From contig JAGCSS010000215.1 in the NCBI GenBank assembly GCA_017964055.1, forward strand, positions 1 through 14,599: 14,599 bases of DNA, written 5' to 3'. The DNA is from Lachnospiraceae bacterium. Its GTDB lineage: Bacteria > Bacillota > Clostridia > Lachnospirales > Lachnospiraceae. This document shows positions 1 through 7,180 of this stretch, in pieces. A program made the translations under genes and the position numbers. A model generated the notes under the pieces. That model was not told the origin of the DNA, did no database searches, and saw nothing but the letters and a program-made list of their open reading frames with translations. Position 1 is the stretch's first letter. Every line of letters starts with the position of its first letter.

Positions 1-129
1 GATGATGCTCCTCGACCTGATAAAAATAATTCCGCTGACCGCCAGAATAAAAACCGCGATCATCGGAATCAATAATAACATTAACTGATTGCTGATCTTG
101 CCCTTCTTGCCCAAATTGCCGTTGCCCAT
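1..129 (-). CDS. Membrane sensor N-terminus (probably methyl-accepting chemotaxis protein), partial
   Basis: Only the first 43 codons are in the window; the rest lies off the left edge. The start is the ATG at 129-127, preceded by AGGAGG four bases upstream. The peptide begins MGNGNLGKKGKISNQ, a short basic cytoplasmic lead, followed by a strongly hydrophobic segment at about residues 17-37 ending in IFIRSRS. A short basic tail, one uncleaved signal-anchor helix and a following Arg/Ser stretch are typical of clostridial chemoreceptors and sensor kinases, where an extracellular Cache domain comes next. No diagnostic domain is visible, so a histidine kinase or GGDEF sensor is possible. It has its own promoter in the 113-bp gap behind rlmH. 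Confidence 0.55.
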   Translation of the reverse strand, partial: MGNGNLGKKGKISNQLMLLLIPMIAVFILAVSGIIFIRSRSII

Positions 130-182
130 AAAACCTCCTGAAAATAGCGGATACGATATAACAACTTTCAAAATACCTGATT

Positions 183-211
183 ATTATATCACATTTCAGC
201 CTTTCGCGCAA
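183..211 (-). promoter_or_regulatory. Sigma-A-type promoter of the membrane sensor gene
   Basis: On the minus strand TTGCGC (complement of 206-211) is followed after 17 bases by TATAAT (complement of 183-188). The bases before the -10 give TGATATAAT, an extended -10. The predicted transcript starts near 176 and gives a leader of about 47 nt before the ATG at 129. The promoter lies between the rlmH stop and the sensor start, so the sensor can be expressed independently. Confidence 0.65.
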
Positions 212-242
212 CACATTTCGCAATTTTCAGAAGTAAATTTCT

Positions 243-722
243 TCATTTGTGATATGGCTCACGATTTGTGATCCTGTAGGCACGGTAGACCTGCTCGAGC
301 AATATCACCCTCATCAGCTGGTGAGGGAATGTCATGTCGGAAAAGCTGAGCTTCATATCGGCGCGCGAGAGCACCTCGGGGCAGAGTCCGAGCGAGCCGC
401 CGATGATAAATGTGATATGGCTGGTCCCGCCGATCCCGAGCTTATCTATGATCTCAGCAAAGCCGACCGAGTCGGTCTTTTTGCCGTCTATAGCGAGGGC
501 AATGACATATACGTCGTCCTTCAGGCTCTTCAGCAGCCTCTCGCCTTCCTTTTTCCTGATCAGATCCTCCTCGTGGGGCGATGCCTCATCGGGTGTTTTT
601 TCGTCGGCGACCTCGATCACTTCAGGCTTGCAGTAGCGCGAAAGACGCTTAAGATACTCATCGACAGCCTGTGAAAAAAACTTTTCCTTGATTTTTCCGA
701 CACAGAGTACAGTGATTTTTAT
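243..722 (-). CDS. rlmH: 23S rRNA (pseudouridine1915-N3)-methyltransferase RlmH, apparent ATA start
   Basis: RlmH is a SPOUT-family, SAM-dependent methyltransferase that methylates pseudouridine 1915 in helix 69 of 23S rRNA on assembled 70S ribosomes. The protein aligns end to end with the family: KITVLCVGKIKEKF at the N-terminus, FIIGGSLGL in the SAM-binding knot, TFPHQLMR, and the hallmark C-terminus NREPYHK. Counted from codon 722-720 the length is 159 aa, the usual RlmH length. That codon is ATA, with GGAGG eight bases upstream at 731-735. No ATG, GTG or TTG fits the family start. An in-frame GTG at 827 would add 35 residues (FYHYPKSIITHNYGECV...) foreign to the family, and the GGAGG would then lie inside the gene. 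ATA is a very rare start, so a sequencing error for ATG is the main alternative. Confidence 0.9.
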   Translation of the reverse strand: MKITVLCVGKIKEKFFSQAVDEYLKRLSRYCKPEVIEVADEKTPDEASPHEEDLIRKKEGERLLKSLKDDVYVIALAIDGKKTDSVGFAEIIDKLGIGGTSHITFIIGGSLGLCPEVLSRADMKLSFSDMTFPHQLMRVILLEQVYRAYRITNREPYHK

Positions 723-730
723 AGCTTTTA

Positions 731-735
731 CCTCC
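731..735 (-). promoter_or_regulatory. Ribosome binding site supporting the ATA start of rlmH
   Basis: The minus strand reads GGAGG, then eight bases, then ATA AAA ATC ACT, which encodes the conserved RlmH N-terminus. This consensus Shine-Dalgarno at ideal spacing argues that initiation really occurs at 722 rather than at the in-frame GTG at 827. Confidence 0.7.
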
Positions 736-843
736 GAGATTATAAAAAATATATACTTTTTTAATTTTTTAAACACACATTCACCATAATTATGTGTTAT
801 AATGCTTTTCGGATAGTGATAAAACACTTTCTACTCCCACCCT

Positions 844-849
844 ATTATA
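844..849 (-). promoter_or_regulatory. Candidate -10 element for rlmH
   Basis: The minus strand carries a perfect TATAAT here, upstream of rlmH and downstream of the 888-923 hairpin. No convincing TTGACA-like -35 stands 16-18 bases upstream, so this is a weak call. A start near 837 would give a roughly 115-nt AT-rich leader before the ATA start. Confidence 0.35.
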
Positions 850-887
850 CGCATAAGTAACTTTTAATCCTTTTGTTGATTGTTACT

Positions 888-923
888 AGCAAAAAGCAAG
901 CTCCCCCGAGCTTGCTTTTTGCT
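888..923 (-). terminator. Rho-independent terminator (perfect 16-bp stem)
   Basis: Positions 888-903 and 908-923 are perfect inverted repeats around a CCCC tetraloop. The core AAGCAAGCTC/GAGCTTGCTT is flanked by A and T runs, so the transcript ends in a U run on either strand. It begins 10 bases past the stop of the CNNM/CBS gene and separates that gene from the rlmH promoter. Confidence 0.9.
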
Positions 924-932
924 GTCTAAAGA

Positions 933-2294
933 TCATTCCTCAGTCTTTTCTTCGGTTTCCTCGGGCGTATCGAGCTTGGTGACTCTGACCTTACGGATCA
1001 TCTTGCGCTTGGTCTCGAGGATGTCAAAGCGGTAGCCGTTATACTCGACCGTAGCCTTCTCGTCATCCGCGGGTATCCTGCCCAGGATGGATATCAGCAG
1101 GCCGTTCAGGGTATCGAAATTCTCCATGTCGTCATCGTCGGGCTCCACGCCTGTGGCCTCCGAGAGCTCATCAAGATGCGTCTCGCCGAGCACCAGCCAG
1201 ATCGTGTCGTTGCACTGCCTGATCAGCTGCTCCTCGTTGTCGAACTCGTCCTGGATATTGCCGACGATCTCCTCGAGTATATCCTCCATAGCCACGATAC
1301 CGGCCGTCTGCCCGTACTCATCGATCACGATCGCCATATGCACGTTCTTGTTCTGCATCTCATGGAAAAGATCGTCGATATTGAGGGTATCGGGAACCAT
1401 CAGAGGCTTTCTCGAGATATCGAGCAGTGTGCGGTTCTTATAATTATTGCCTGCGTAGCACTTAACAACGTCCTTTAAGTGAATGACTCCGACGATATTG
1501 TCGATGTCACCGGTAAAAAGCGGAAATCTCGAGAAGCTCTGGCGCGCCATGAACTTCATCGCGCTCTCGATATCCATCTCTGAATCCACGGCCACGATCT
1601 TGGTCCTGTGGGTCATGATGTCGCGCGTCTGTTTCTCGTCGAACTCAATGATGTTTGAGATCATCTCGGCTTCCTCGGCTTCGAGCACGCCCTGTTCCTG
1701 CGACTCATTGACCATCGATATGATCTCGTCTTCGGTAACGATATCCTCGGCGTCCGAATCCACGCCGACGATCTTGAGCAGTATATGACATCCTGCCTCG
1801 AGGCAGCTGCCTATCGGCGCAAGGATCACGGTTATCAGCTTCATGAGGCCGAACATCCTGAAGAAATGCTTTTCGGCCTTGAGGCTGCCTAATCTGTCAG
1901 GAATGATGTGTGATAAGAGCACCACCAGATAGATGAACACGATGGTAGCCAAGATAACATAGACCACCGGAAGGATCTCATTCCCATGATAGGCATAGGC
2001 CGCATCATAGAGCGCAACCGCGATATGTCTGGCAAAAGCGATACCGTCCCCGATGAGCGCGATGCCCATGCCGGCGCGTACCGCGTTCAGGAACGCCCTC
2101 TCCTTATTGTCTATAAACTCGAGCGCGGCTTTCGCCGTAGCGGCATGCTCCGGGTCCTCCTCGTCGTCATCCGCCGTTTTCTCCAGTGTATTATAGCTCA
2201 GGTTCTCAAAGGCGGCTTTCGCCAGCTCCAGAAAATAAGCAATGATCGTAAGTGCAGCAATAATGATTATCCCGAGCCACGGGTGTCCGTCCAT
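933..2294 (-). CDS. HlyC/CorC (CNNM) family membrane protein with CBS pair
   Basis: A 453-aa protein with the CorC/CNNM layout. The N-terminal membrane region has hydrophobic segments at about residues 7-27, 70-95, 108-131 and 148-175. A cytosolic CBS pair follows at about 225-280 (IMTHRTKIVAV..., FPLF...GVIHLKDVV) and 292-347 (MAIVIDEYGQTAGIVAMEDILEEIVG, read as two pieces around G329). The CorC_HlyC domain is at about 360-440, and the tail is acidic. Family members handle Mg2+ or Na+ or regulate such transport, with the CBS pair sensing adenine nucleotides. The membrane part is atypical: where relatives have an SxxE pattern in helix 1 and GEixPK, this one has LELAKAAF and SHIIPD, so the usual cation-site residues appear lost. 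The start ATG at 2294 has a GGAGG 13 bases upstream, longer than ideal. It may be co-transcribed with the gene 63 bp upstream. Confidence 0.85.
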   Translation of the reverse strand: MDGHPWLGIIIIAALTIIAYFLELAKAAFENLSYNTLEKTADDDEEDPEHAATAKAALEFIDNKERAFLNAVRAGMGIALIGDGIAFARHIAVALYDAAYAYHGNEILPVVYVILATIVFIYLVVLLSHIIPDRLGSLKAEKHFFRMFGLMKLITVILAPIGSCLEAGCHILLKIVGVDSDAEDIVTEDEIISMVNESQEQGVLEAEEAEMISNIIEFDEKQTRDIMTHRTKIVAVDSEMDIESAMKFMARQSFSRFPLFTGDIDNIVGVIHLKDVVKCYAGNNYKNRTLLDISRKPLMVPDTLNIDDLFHEMQNKNVHMAIVIDEYGQTAGIVAMEDILEEIVGNIQDEFDNEEQLIRQCNDTIWLVLGETHLDELSEATGVEPDDDDMENFDTLNGLLISILGRIPADDEKATVEYNGYRFDILETKRKMIRKVRVTKLDTPEETEEKTEE

Positions 2295-2323
2295 AATGTT
2301 GTGATATCCTCCGTATATTTGCC

Positions 2324-2341
2324 GCCCCGATGTACCGGGGC
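2324..2341 (-). other. Short GC hairpin between the SGNH-NnrD and CNNM genes
   Basis: GCCCCG (2324-2329) and CGGGGC (2336-2341) flank a six-base loop in the 63-bp gap between these two genes. On the minus strand it is followed by GGCAAATATAC rather than a U run, so it is not a standard terminator. It may slow read-through, protect the upstream mRNA 3' end or be incidental. Confidence 0.35.
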
Positions 2342-2357
2342 ATATTAATGTACAATG

Positions 2358-4070
2358 TCAGTCGGCGCGCGTCAGGCTCCTGATCCTCGCGATGACGCCG
2401 GGCACACACTCCGCGATGTCTCCCGCGGTAATGCAGTCCTCGCAGGCGTTATCCGCTGCCGCGTCTCCGGCCGCCGCATGGATGTATACTCCGCTGCGCG
2501 CCGCCTCGTAAGGCGTGAGTCCCGCGGTCATCAGACCCGCGATAAGGCCCGCCAGAACGTCTCCGGAACCGGCTGTGGCCATGCCTGAGTTGCCGTTGGT
2601 ATTGATATGCAAGCGCCCCGCCGATGCGGTCAGCGTACGGGCGTCCTTACATACATATGTTAATATATTATTATAAGTGTATTCATAGGCCGTGTCAAAT
2701 ATGCGGGCCTTTAAAACCTCTGCTTTTATGCCCGTCAGACGCGCCATTTCACCGATGTGCGGAGTGAGTACCGCAGGCGCCGCAAACAGTGCCGCGATCG
2801 CCCCCGGGCGCTCCCCTGCCGGACAGTCTCCGACCTTTTCAGAAATAAGGTTCAGCGCATCCGCGTCTGCCACGGTTTTCTTGCCCGACGCGAGAACGCG
2901 TCCGAGTACCTCCATTGCGGCCGCCGATCTGCCGAGACCCGGTCCGATGAGCACACAGTCCGCCCAGTCCAGTCCCGCAGTCAGCACATCTGCGTCATAT
3001 CCTCCGTCATCCGCAAAAAGCACACCTGTCATCGCCTCGGGCTGCTTATTGTTCAGGAGCCTTACGGTATCCTCGCAGGTCAGTACCTTCACCATGCCGC
3101 AGCCTGCCGTGAAAGCGGCGTGCGTGCAGAGATACCCCGCACCGGCACAGCCTTTGTTCCCCGCTATCACGAGCAGCTTGCCGTAGCTGCCCTTATTGCT
3201 CCATATACGTCTTTCGGGGAGTCTGACTTCACTCTCATATGAAAAACGCGTTACTGCATCGCCGTACTTTTCACCCTGCGCAAAGAATGCGGCGTCGAGC
3301 TCAGCATCCGTAGCTACCTCACAGCCGAGCGCTCCTGCCGCATCACCGGCATCAAAAACCTTACTGCCTGCCGCATCGCTCCCGTCATCTCCCGTCCCAC
3401 GGATAAGATCCGCTGTCTCGGGAATCCCCGCGAGCTCCTGTGCTATCAGCCCCGCAAAGGTCACCGCGCCGTGATAGCGCAGATGTGTATTATCCTCCTT
3501 GCCGTCAGGGAAAGCGGCGTATTTCCCAGCCGGAACATGCACAAAAAACTCCTTTGAAGCTTCGTCGCCGACCGAATCCATCAGCTCCCTGCTCAGCCTG
3601 TTGAGATCGATGCAGGGAACATGCTCGTCCCGTGCCAGCTTCAGCACGGCTGCGGGATACTCGCCGTGAGTCGGAGCGATCCCGCCCGTCGCGGCATCAA
3701 AATGTCTCCTCTCGAGCGGTGTGATCAGTATCGGCTGCGCGCCTCGCGTACGCGCCGTATCGATAAAGGTCCGCAGATTGTCGGTGTACGACCCGTAGGG
3801 TTCGGTGTAGCGGGCCGGATCCTTGTCCTTTTCATCGTTATGCCCGAACTGGATGAAGAGAAAATCTCCTCTGCGGATCTCCCGCGCTATGCGCGCGAGC
3901 CGTCCCTCATCCATAAAGCTCTTGGTGCTGCGCCCGTTCGCTGCATAGTCACGCACCTCGACGCCGTCCCTGACAAACAGCCCGAAAACCTGTCCTATGC
4001 CCGTCTGCGGGTATGAATCGATATAGTTACGGGCAGCCGTTGAATCGCCTGCCCAGAAAATAGTCTTCAC
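2358..4070 (-). CDS. Fusion of SGNH acetylesterase domain and NnrD-type NAD(P)H-hydrate dehydratase
   Basis: A single 570-aa reading frame holds two unrelated enzymes. Residues 1-220 are an SGNH/GDSL hydrolase closest to rhamnogalacturonan acetylesterase: block I AGDST (Ser10), block II ANGRSTKSF, block III FGHND (Asn78) and block V DNTHLRYHG (Asp193, His196). There is no signal peptide. Residues 221-250 are a Gly/Asp/Ala-rich linker. Residues 285-570 match NnrD (YjeF C-terminal, ribokinase-like fold), which uses ADP to dehydrate S-NADHX or S-NADPHX back to NAD(P)H: SNKGSYGKLLVIAG, IGPGLG, DADALN, LTPHIGEM and the catalytic GNSGMATAGSGDVLAG (Asp504). Bifunctional Nnr proteins normally carry the NnrE epimerase at the N-terminus; here an esterase takes that place. 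The GTG start at 4070 has AGGAG nine bases upstream. The gene follows the NUDIX-EAL gene by 35 bp and is probably co-transcribed. Confidence 0.85.
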   Translation of the reverse strand: MKTIFWAGDSTAARNYIDSYPQTGIGQVFGLFVRDGVEVRDYAANGRSTKSFMDEGRLARIAREIRRGDFLFIQFGHNDEKDKDPARYTEPYGSYTDNLRTFIDTARTRGAQPILITPLERRHFDAATGGIAPTHGEYPAAVLKLARDEHVPCIDLNRLSRELMDSVGDEASKEFFVHVPAGKYAAFPDGKEDNTHLRYHGAVTFAGLIAQELAGIPETADLIRGTGDDGSDAAGSKVFDAGDAAGALGCEVATDAELDAAFFAQGEKYGDAVTRFSYESEVRLPERRIWSNKGSYGKLLVIAGNKGCAGAGYLCTHAAFTAGCGMVKVLTCEDTVRLLNNKQPEAMTGVLFADDGGYDADVLTAGLDWADCVLIGPGLGRSAAAMEVLGRVLASGKKTVADADALNLISEKVGDCPAGERPGAIAALFAAPAVLTPHIGEMARLTGIKAEVLKARIFDTAYEYTYNNILTYVCKDARTLTASAGRLHINTNGNSGMATAGSGDVLAGLIAGLMTAGLTPYEAARSGVYIHAAAGDAAADNACEDCITAGDIAECVPGVIARIRSLTRAD

Positions 4071-4105
4071 TCTCTATGACTCCTGTTATCGTAATGACCG
4101 CATGC

Positions 4106-7100
4106 TCATTCACCCGCGGGATCGCTGCTGCCGGTCTCTGTCGGGAACCACTTGTCCTTAGTCGCGGCAAAGCCGTCGCGGTTTATGTCAAACGCGCAGA
4201 GATTCTCGCTGAATGCCTCCGGTGCGCAGCCGAAGAGGATGCCGTTCGCCGAGAAGACCCTCATCTCGGTCGCGACATTGTCCATTGCTATCGTTGACTT
4301 TGCGTCACGTGCGCCCATGCCTATGGCCAGATTGGATTCAACGTCGATGAGTAGCCTGCAGTGACTGCACGCTATGGACAGATCGCCTCCTTCGGCTCCG
4401 ATCGCGGCCACATTCCAGCCTCTGACGGTTATATCAATGCCGCAGTCCCTGATGCCGATATCACCCGAAGTCCTGTCGGTCGATCCGATGCCGGTAACCT
4501 GATTTCCCGCGCCGAATATACGCAGCGCCGTATTGAGTATATGCGTATCCTGTTCTCCGCTCATCGAGCCTATCATCGTGCCCTTGTTGATCCTGACGTC
4601 GATCGCGATATCCATGTTGGTGATATGTATCGGTATCCTGTCCTGATACGAACCGATGCAGACGCAGTTCGAAGCGGCGCAGATGCTCTTGAATGCGCCG
4701 GAACGCAGATCTATCGCCCTCTCATGCGAGGATGAACGGCCGCCGATGCATATGCAGTTCTCACCGCTGATATTGATCTCGAGCAGGCCCGACATCTGTG
4801 AGATGATGCGTCCGAAGGCATAACGGTAGTCGTTTCCGATACCGAACGCGTTGGTGAAGGTAGGCGAGATCGTCAGATTGCCGCCGCCCTCGAGCGTGAG
4901 GTTCGCGCTGTCCGGAACGCGGATACCGTTGCCTGTAAATACATTGCTGCCCTCGATATTGAGCACCAGCGAGGCCTCCTTGCCCAGATCTATGATAGGC
5001 GTCGTGTCGACATCACCGATGCTGACATTGCGGATGGTGAGCCTGCATTTCGTATGATCCTTGATGCGGATCGATACGGGTGACTGGAAATCGGGATTGC
5101 CGACCAGCGTCACATCTCCGCCCGACAGCAGCAGTATGCTGTATTTCTGCAGAGAAAGGTCAACCAGCGAGAGAACCTTCTCGTCCTTTGCGATATAGAC
5201 CTTCTGTCTGGAATTGCCCGAGACGATGTCGAGGTTTGCCCTGCTGATCTCGGAGAGCAGCTGCGGAGGCAGTGACTGCAGCGGTCCTGCCTGAGGCTTT
5301 GCTGTATAGAAGCCCTGGATCAGGTCAACGCCCATGCGGATGGCGGCATACAGCTCCTCCGCCGTCTCAACGCCCTCTGCGAGCGCCTGGAAACCGTTGT
5401 CATGCGCGAACTGGATTATTGTATTTACGAAATGCTGCTTTCTGGGGTCCAGATGCAGCTCCGATATCAGGAATCTGTCGATCTTAACATAGTTGGGCAG
5501 GAATTTCAGCAGGTTCGTAACGTTGGAATAACCGGTGCCGAAATCATCTACCGCCACCTGGAAGCCGTAATCCCTGCTGCGGGTACCCAGAAACTCGATC
5601 GTGGTCTCCTCCATATCGGTCTCTTCGGTAACCTCTATAACGACCTTTTCGAACAGATCGCGATACTCTCCTGCCAGCTTCAAGAACTCCTCTTTTGGCA
5701 GATAGTGGCCCGGAATGCTGTTGATGAATACGAGGCGGTCGCCTATCTCGTCTTTCATCTCCCTCATTTTCCTGAGGACGTTAAAGAGTGTGGCGTGCTC
5801 AACATCGCCGAGCCTGTTCTCCTCGGTCGCGTATTTGAGCAGTGTGAGCGGCGATACTCCGTATTTCTCGGGCATGCGCATCAGAGCCTCATAACCTATG
5901 ACATCACCTGTCTTGGCGCTGATTATGGGCTGGAAATGATAATCTATATCGTTTTCATCAAGTATCTTGTTGACGAGGCTGCGAAGCTCGGGATCCTTCT
6001 CGCCTTCCTGCAGCGCGGCGTAACGGCTCTGCGGTTTTGACTCGAGAACCTCTCTGCTCCTGGCGGATATGCGTACAAGCACCTCTTCGGGGCTCATGCC
6101 CGAGTCGGGCGCAATGATCATCGAAGAGATCGCGATATTGAGCGAGTAATCCGTGAAGGAATATCTGTTGAAACTGTCGAAGCGTGCCGTTATCTGCTCC
6201 TTGAAGGAATCGGCAACAGCCTCGCCGTCATCCCCGGTCTCGGTCACGATCAGATATGTGTCCTCGTCTACCCTGGCGCAGATGCCGCGGCCGTGCAGCG
6301 CGTCCGCGATAAGCTTTGCGCTGGCATTGATGACTCCTACCGACTCCGAAGCGTCCCAGAGCGCGCTGATACGCTTAAAATTGACGAGCTTGACGCTGAG
6401 CAGCACAATGTTCCTGCCGCCCGAGGCAGCCGCATCGAGCATATTCGTGAGCAGATTGTAGAAACCGCTGCGGTTTAGGAAACCGGTCTTCGAGTCCAGC
6501 GCGTTGTCGGCGTCGGACGCGCTCTTCGTCTCCGCGACAAAGAAACTGAGCGCGATCCATGTGTATACCGAATAGAACCTGCCGAGCTCGTCGCGGCCCC
6601 TGTTCATGTACTCAAATGCCTGTCCGGGAGTCACGAGCATATAATCCCCTATGCGCTCGGTCTCCTCGGTGCCCGAAGAATTGATCACGGAAGTGTCCTT
6701 CAGCCTGACATGAGCGCATACTATGGCATTGCTCTCGTCGGTAAGCCCCGGTGAGCTGAAAAGCAGAGGATTGACAACAAAAAGCCTGTCATCCTTACTG
6801 AGCTCGATCGCGGTCTCCTCGCGTATCTCGCGCGCCGCGGCCGAAAGGATGGGGTTATCCGTCTCCAGATCGGACTTGTCGATAAGGCCTGCGGGGATAC
6901 TGAGCAGAGACCGTCCCGCGGGATACCTGTACTCGTGCGTGAGCAGGAGTCTGGGCTCCCTGCCGGGCGTATAAACGATCACGATGCAGCTGACCGCGTC
7001 CGGGACCATAGTCTTAAAAGACTGCTCGTCCTTCGTCGCGGCAATATCCCCGTCCTTACGCCTCGTGGCATTGTAATAGTGCCTGTCGGGCGCATATCTG

Positions 7101-7174
7101 TAGTCGAACACGTTAAGATAATTCGACGTAAATTCCGGGTAAACCATGTCACGCGTAATCTTCAGATCATCCAT
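4106..7174 (-). CDS. NUDIX - degenerate GGDEF - EAL - beta-helix-like repeat protein (c-di-GMP phosphodiesterase)
   Basis: A 1022-aa soluble multidomain protein with no signal peptide or TM segment. Residues about 60-215 form a NUDIX domain of ADP-ribose-pyrophosphatase type: HEYRYPAGRSLLSIPAG, the Nudix helix REIREETAI (Glu116, 119 and 120 present, the usual Gly replaced by Ala122) and SPGLTDE at 141-147. Residues about 222-360 are GGDEF-like, but the signature is RVDED (301-305) and the metal and GTP positions are changed, so cyclase activity is unlikely. Residues about 395-640 are an EAL domain with catalytic positions intact: EAL 429-431, Asn485, EVTE from 514, DDFGTGYS at 543, Lys564-Ile-Asp566, AEGVET (Glu600) and Gln620. 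It should hydrolyse c-di-GMP. Residues about 677-1000 are a repeat domain, probably a beta-helix. The start is the ATG at 7174 because GAGGTG lies six bases upstream; the ATG at 7192 has no ribosome binding site. Confidence 0.85.
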   Translation of the reverse strand: MDDLKITRDMVYPEFTSNYLNVFDYRYAPDRHYYNATRRKDGDIAATKDEQSFKTMVPDAVSCIVIVYTPGREPRLLLTHEYRYPAGRSLLSIPAGLIDKSDLETDNPILSAAAREIREETAIELSKDDRLFVVNPLLFSSPGLTDESNAIVCAHVRLKDTSVINSSGTEETERIGDYMLVTPGQAFEYMNRGRDELGRFYSVYTWIALSFFVAETKSASDADNALDSKTGFLNRSGFYNLLTNMLDAAASGGRNIVLLSVKLVNFKRISALWDASESVGVINASAKLIADALHGRGICARVDEDTYLIVTETGDDGEAVADSFKEQITARFDSFNRYSFTDYSLNIAISSMIIAPDSGMSPEEVLVRISARSREVLESKPQSRYAALQEGEKDPELRSLVNKILDENDIDYHFQPIISAKTGDVIGYEALMRMPEKYGVSPLTLLKYATEENRLGDVEHATLFNVLRKMREMKDEIGDRLVFINSIPGHYLPKEEFLKLAGEYRDLFEKVVIEVTEETDMEETTIEFLGTRSRDYGFQVAVDDFGTGYSNVTNLLKFLPNYVKIDRFLISELHLDPRKQHFVNTIIQFAHDNGFQALAEGVETAEELYAAIRMGVDLIQGFYTAKPQAGPLQSLPPQLLSEISRANLDIVSGNSRQKVYIAKDEKVLSLVDLSLQKYSILLLSGGDVTLVGNPDFQSPVSIRIKDHTKCRLTIRNVSIGDVDTTPIIDLGKEASLVLNIEGSNVFTGNGIRVPDSANLTLEGGGNLTISPTFTNAFGIGNDYRYAFGRIISQMSGLLEINISGENCICIGGRSSSHERAIDLRSGAFKSICAASNCVCIGSYQDRIPIHITNMDIAIDVRINKGTMIGSMSGEQDTHILNTALRIFGAGNQVTGIGSTDRTSGDIGIRDCGIDITVRGWNVAAIGAEGGDLSIACSHCRLLIDVESNLAIGMGARDAKSTIAMDNVATEMRVFSANGILFGCAPEAFSENLCAFDINRDGFAATKDKWFPTETGSSDPAGE
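4220..4870 (-). repeat. Eight degenerate 'IG' protein repeats, period 26-31 residues
   Basis: Within the C-terminal domain of the NUDIX-EAL protein a glycine preceded by Ile (Phe in the last copy) recurs at residues 780, 811, 841, 869, 897, 926, 952 and 982, giving spacings of 31, 30, 28, 28, 29, 26 and 30. Examples are FGIGND, CICIGGRS, CVCIGSYQ, VTGIGSTD, AAIGAEGGD and LAIGMGARD, each followed by alternating hydrophobic strands. The pattern resembles the AGIGGG-type repeats of extracellular beta-helix proteins of gut Firmicutes, but here it is in a protein with no export signal. The fold is inferred. Confidence 0.65.
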
Positions 7175-7180
7175 AGGCGA

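Noticed and set aside
89..271. Plus-strand open frame of 60 codons across the sensor start and the intergenic promoter
   Set aside because: No ribosome binding site, it runs over minus-strand promoter elements and the rlmH end, and the product is low-complexity Pro/Leu/Phe with no family resemblance.
249..674. Plus-strand open frame of 141 codons opposite rlmH
   Set aside because: Antisense shadow of a clear RlmH coding sequence; no family motifs.
723..827. N-terminal extension of RlmH from an in-frame GTG at 827
   Set aside because: The 35 added residues are AT-driven and unlike the family, and the extension would bury an ideal GGAGG. The GTG does have a GGGAG-like site upstream, so it is not excluded absolutely.
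2324..2341. Hairpin as a Rho-independent terminator for the SGNH-NnrD gene
   Set aside because: The stem is only six base pairs and no U run follows on the minus strand; listed only as a hairpin.
4220..4870. IG-repeat region as a CRISPR array or DNA-level tandem repeat
   Set aside because: The periodicity is at protein level only; the nucleotide copies are too diverged to be direct DNA repeats.
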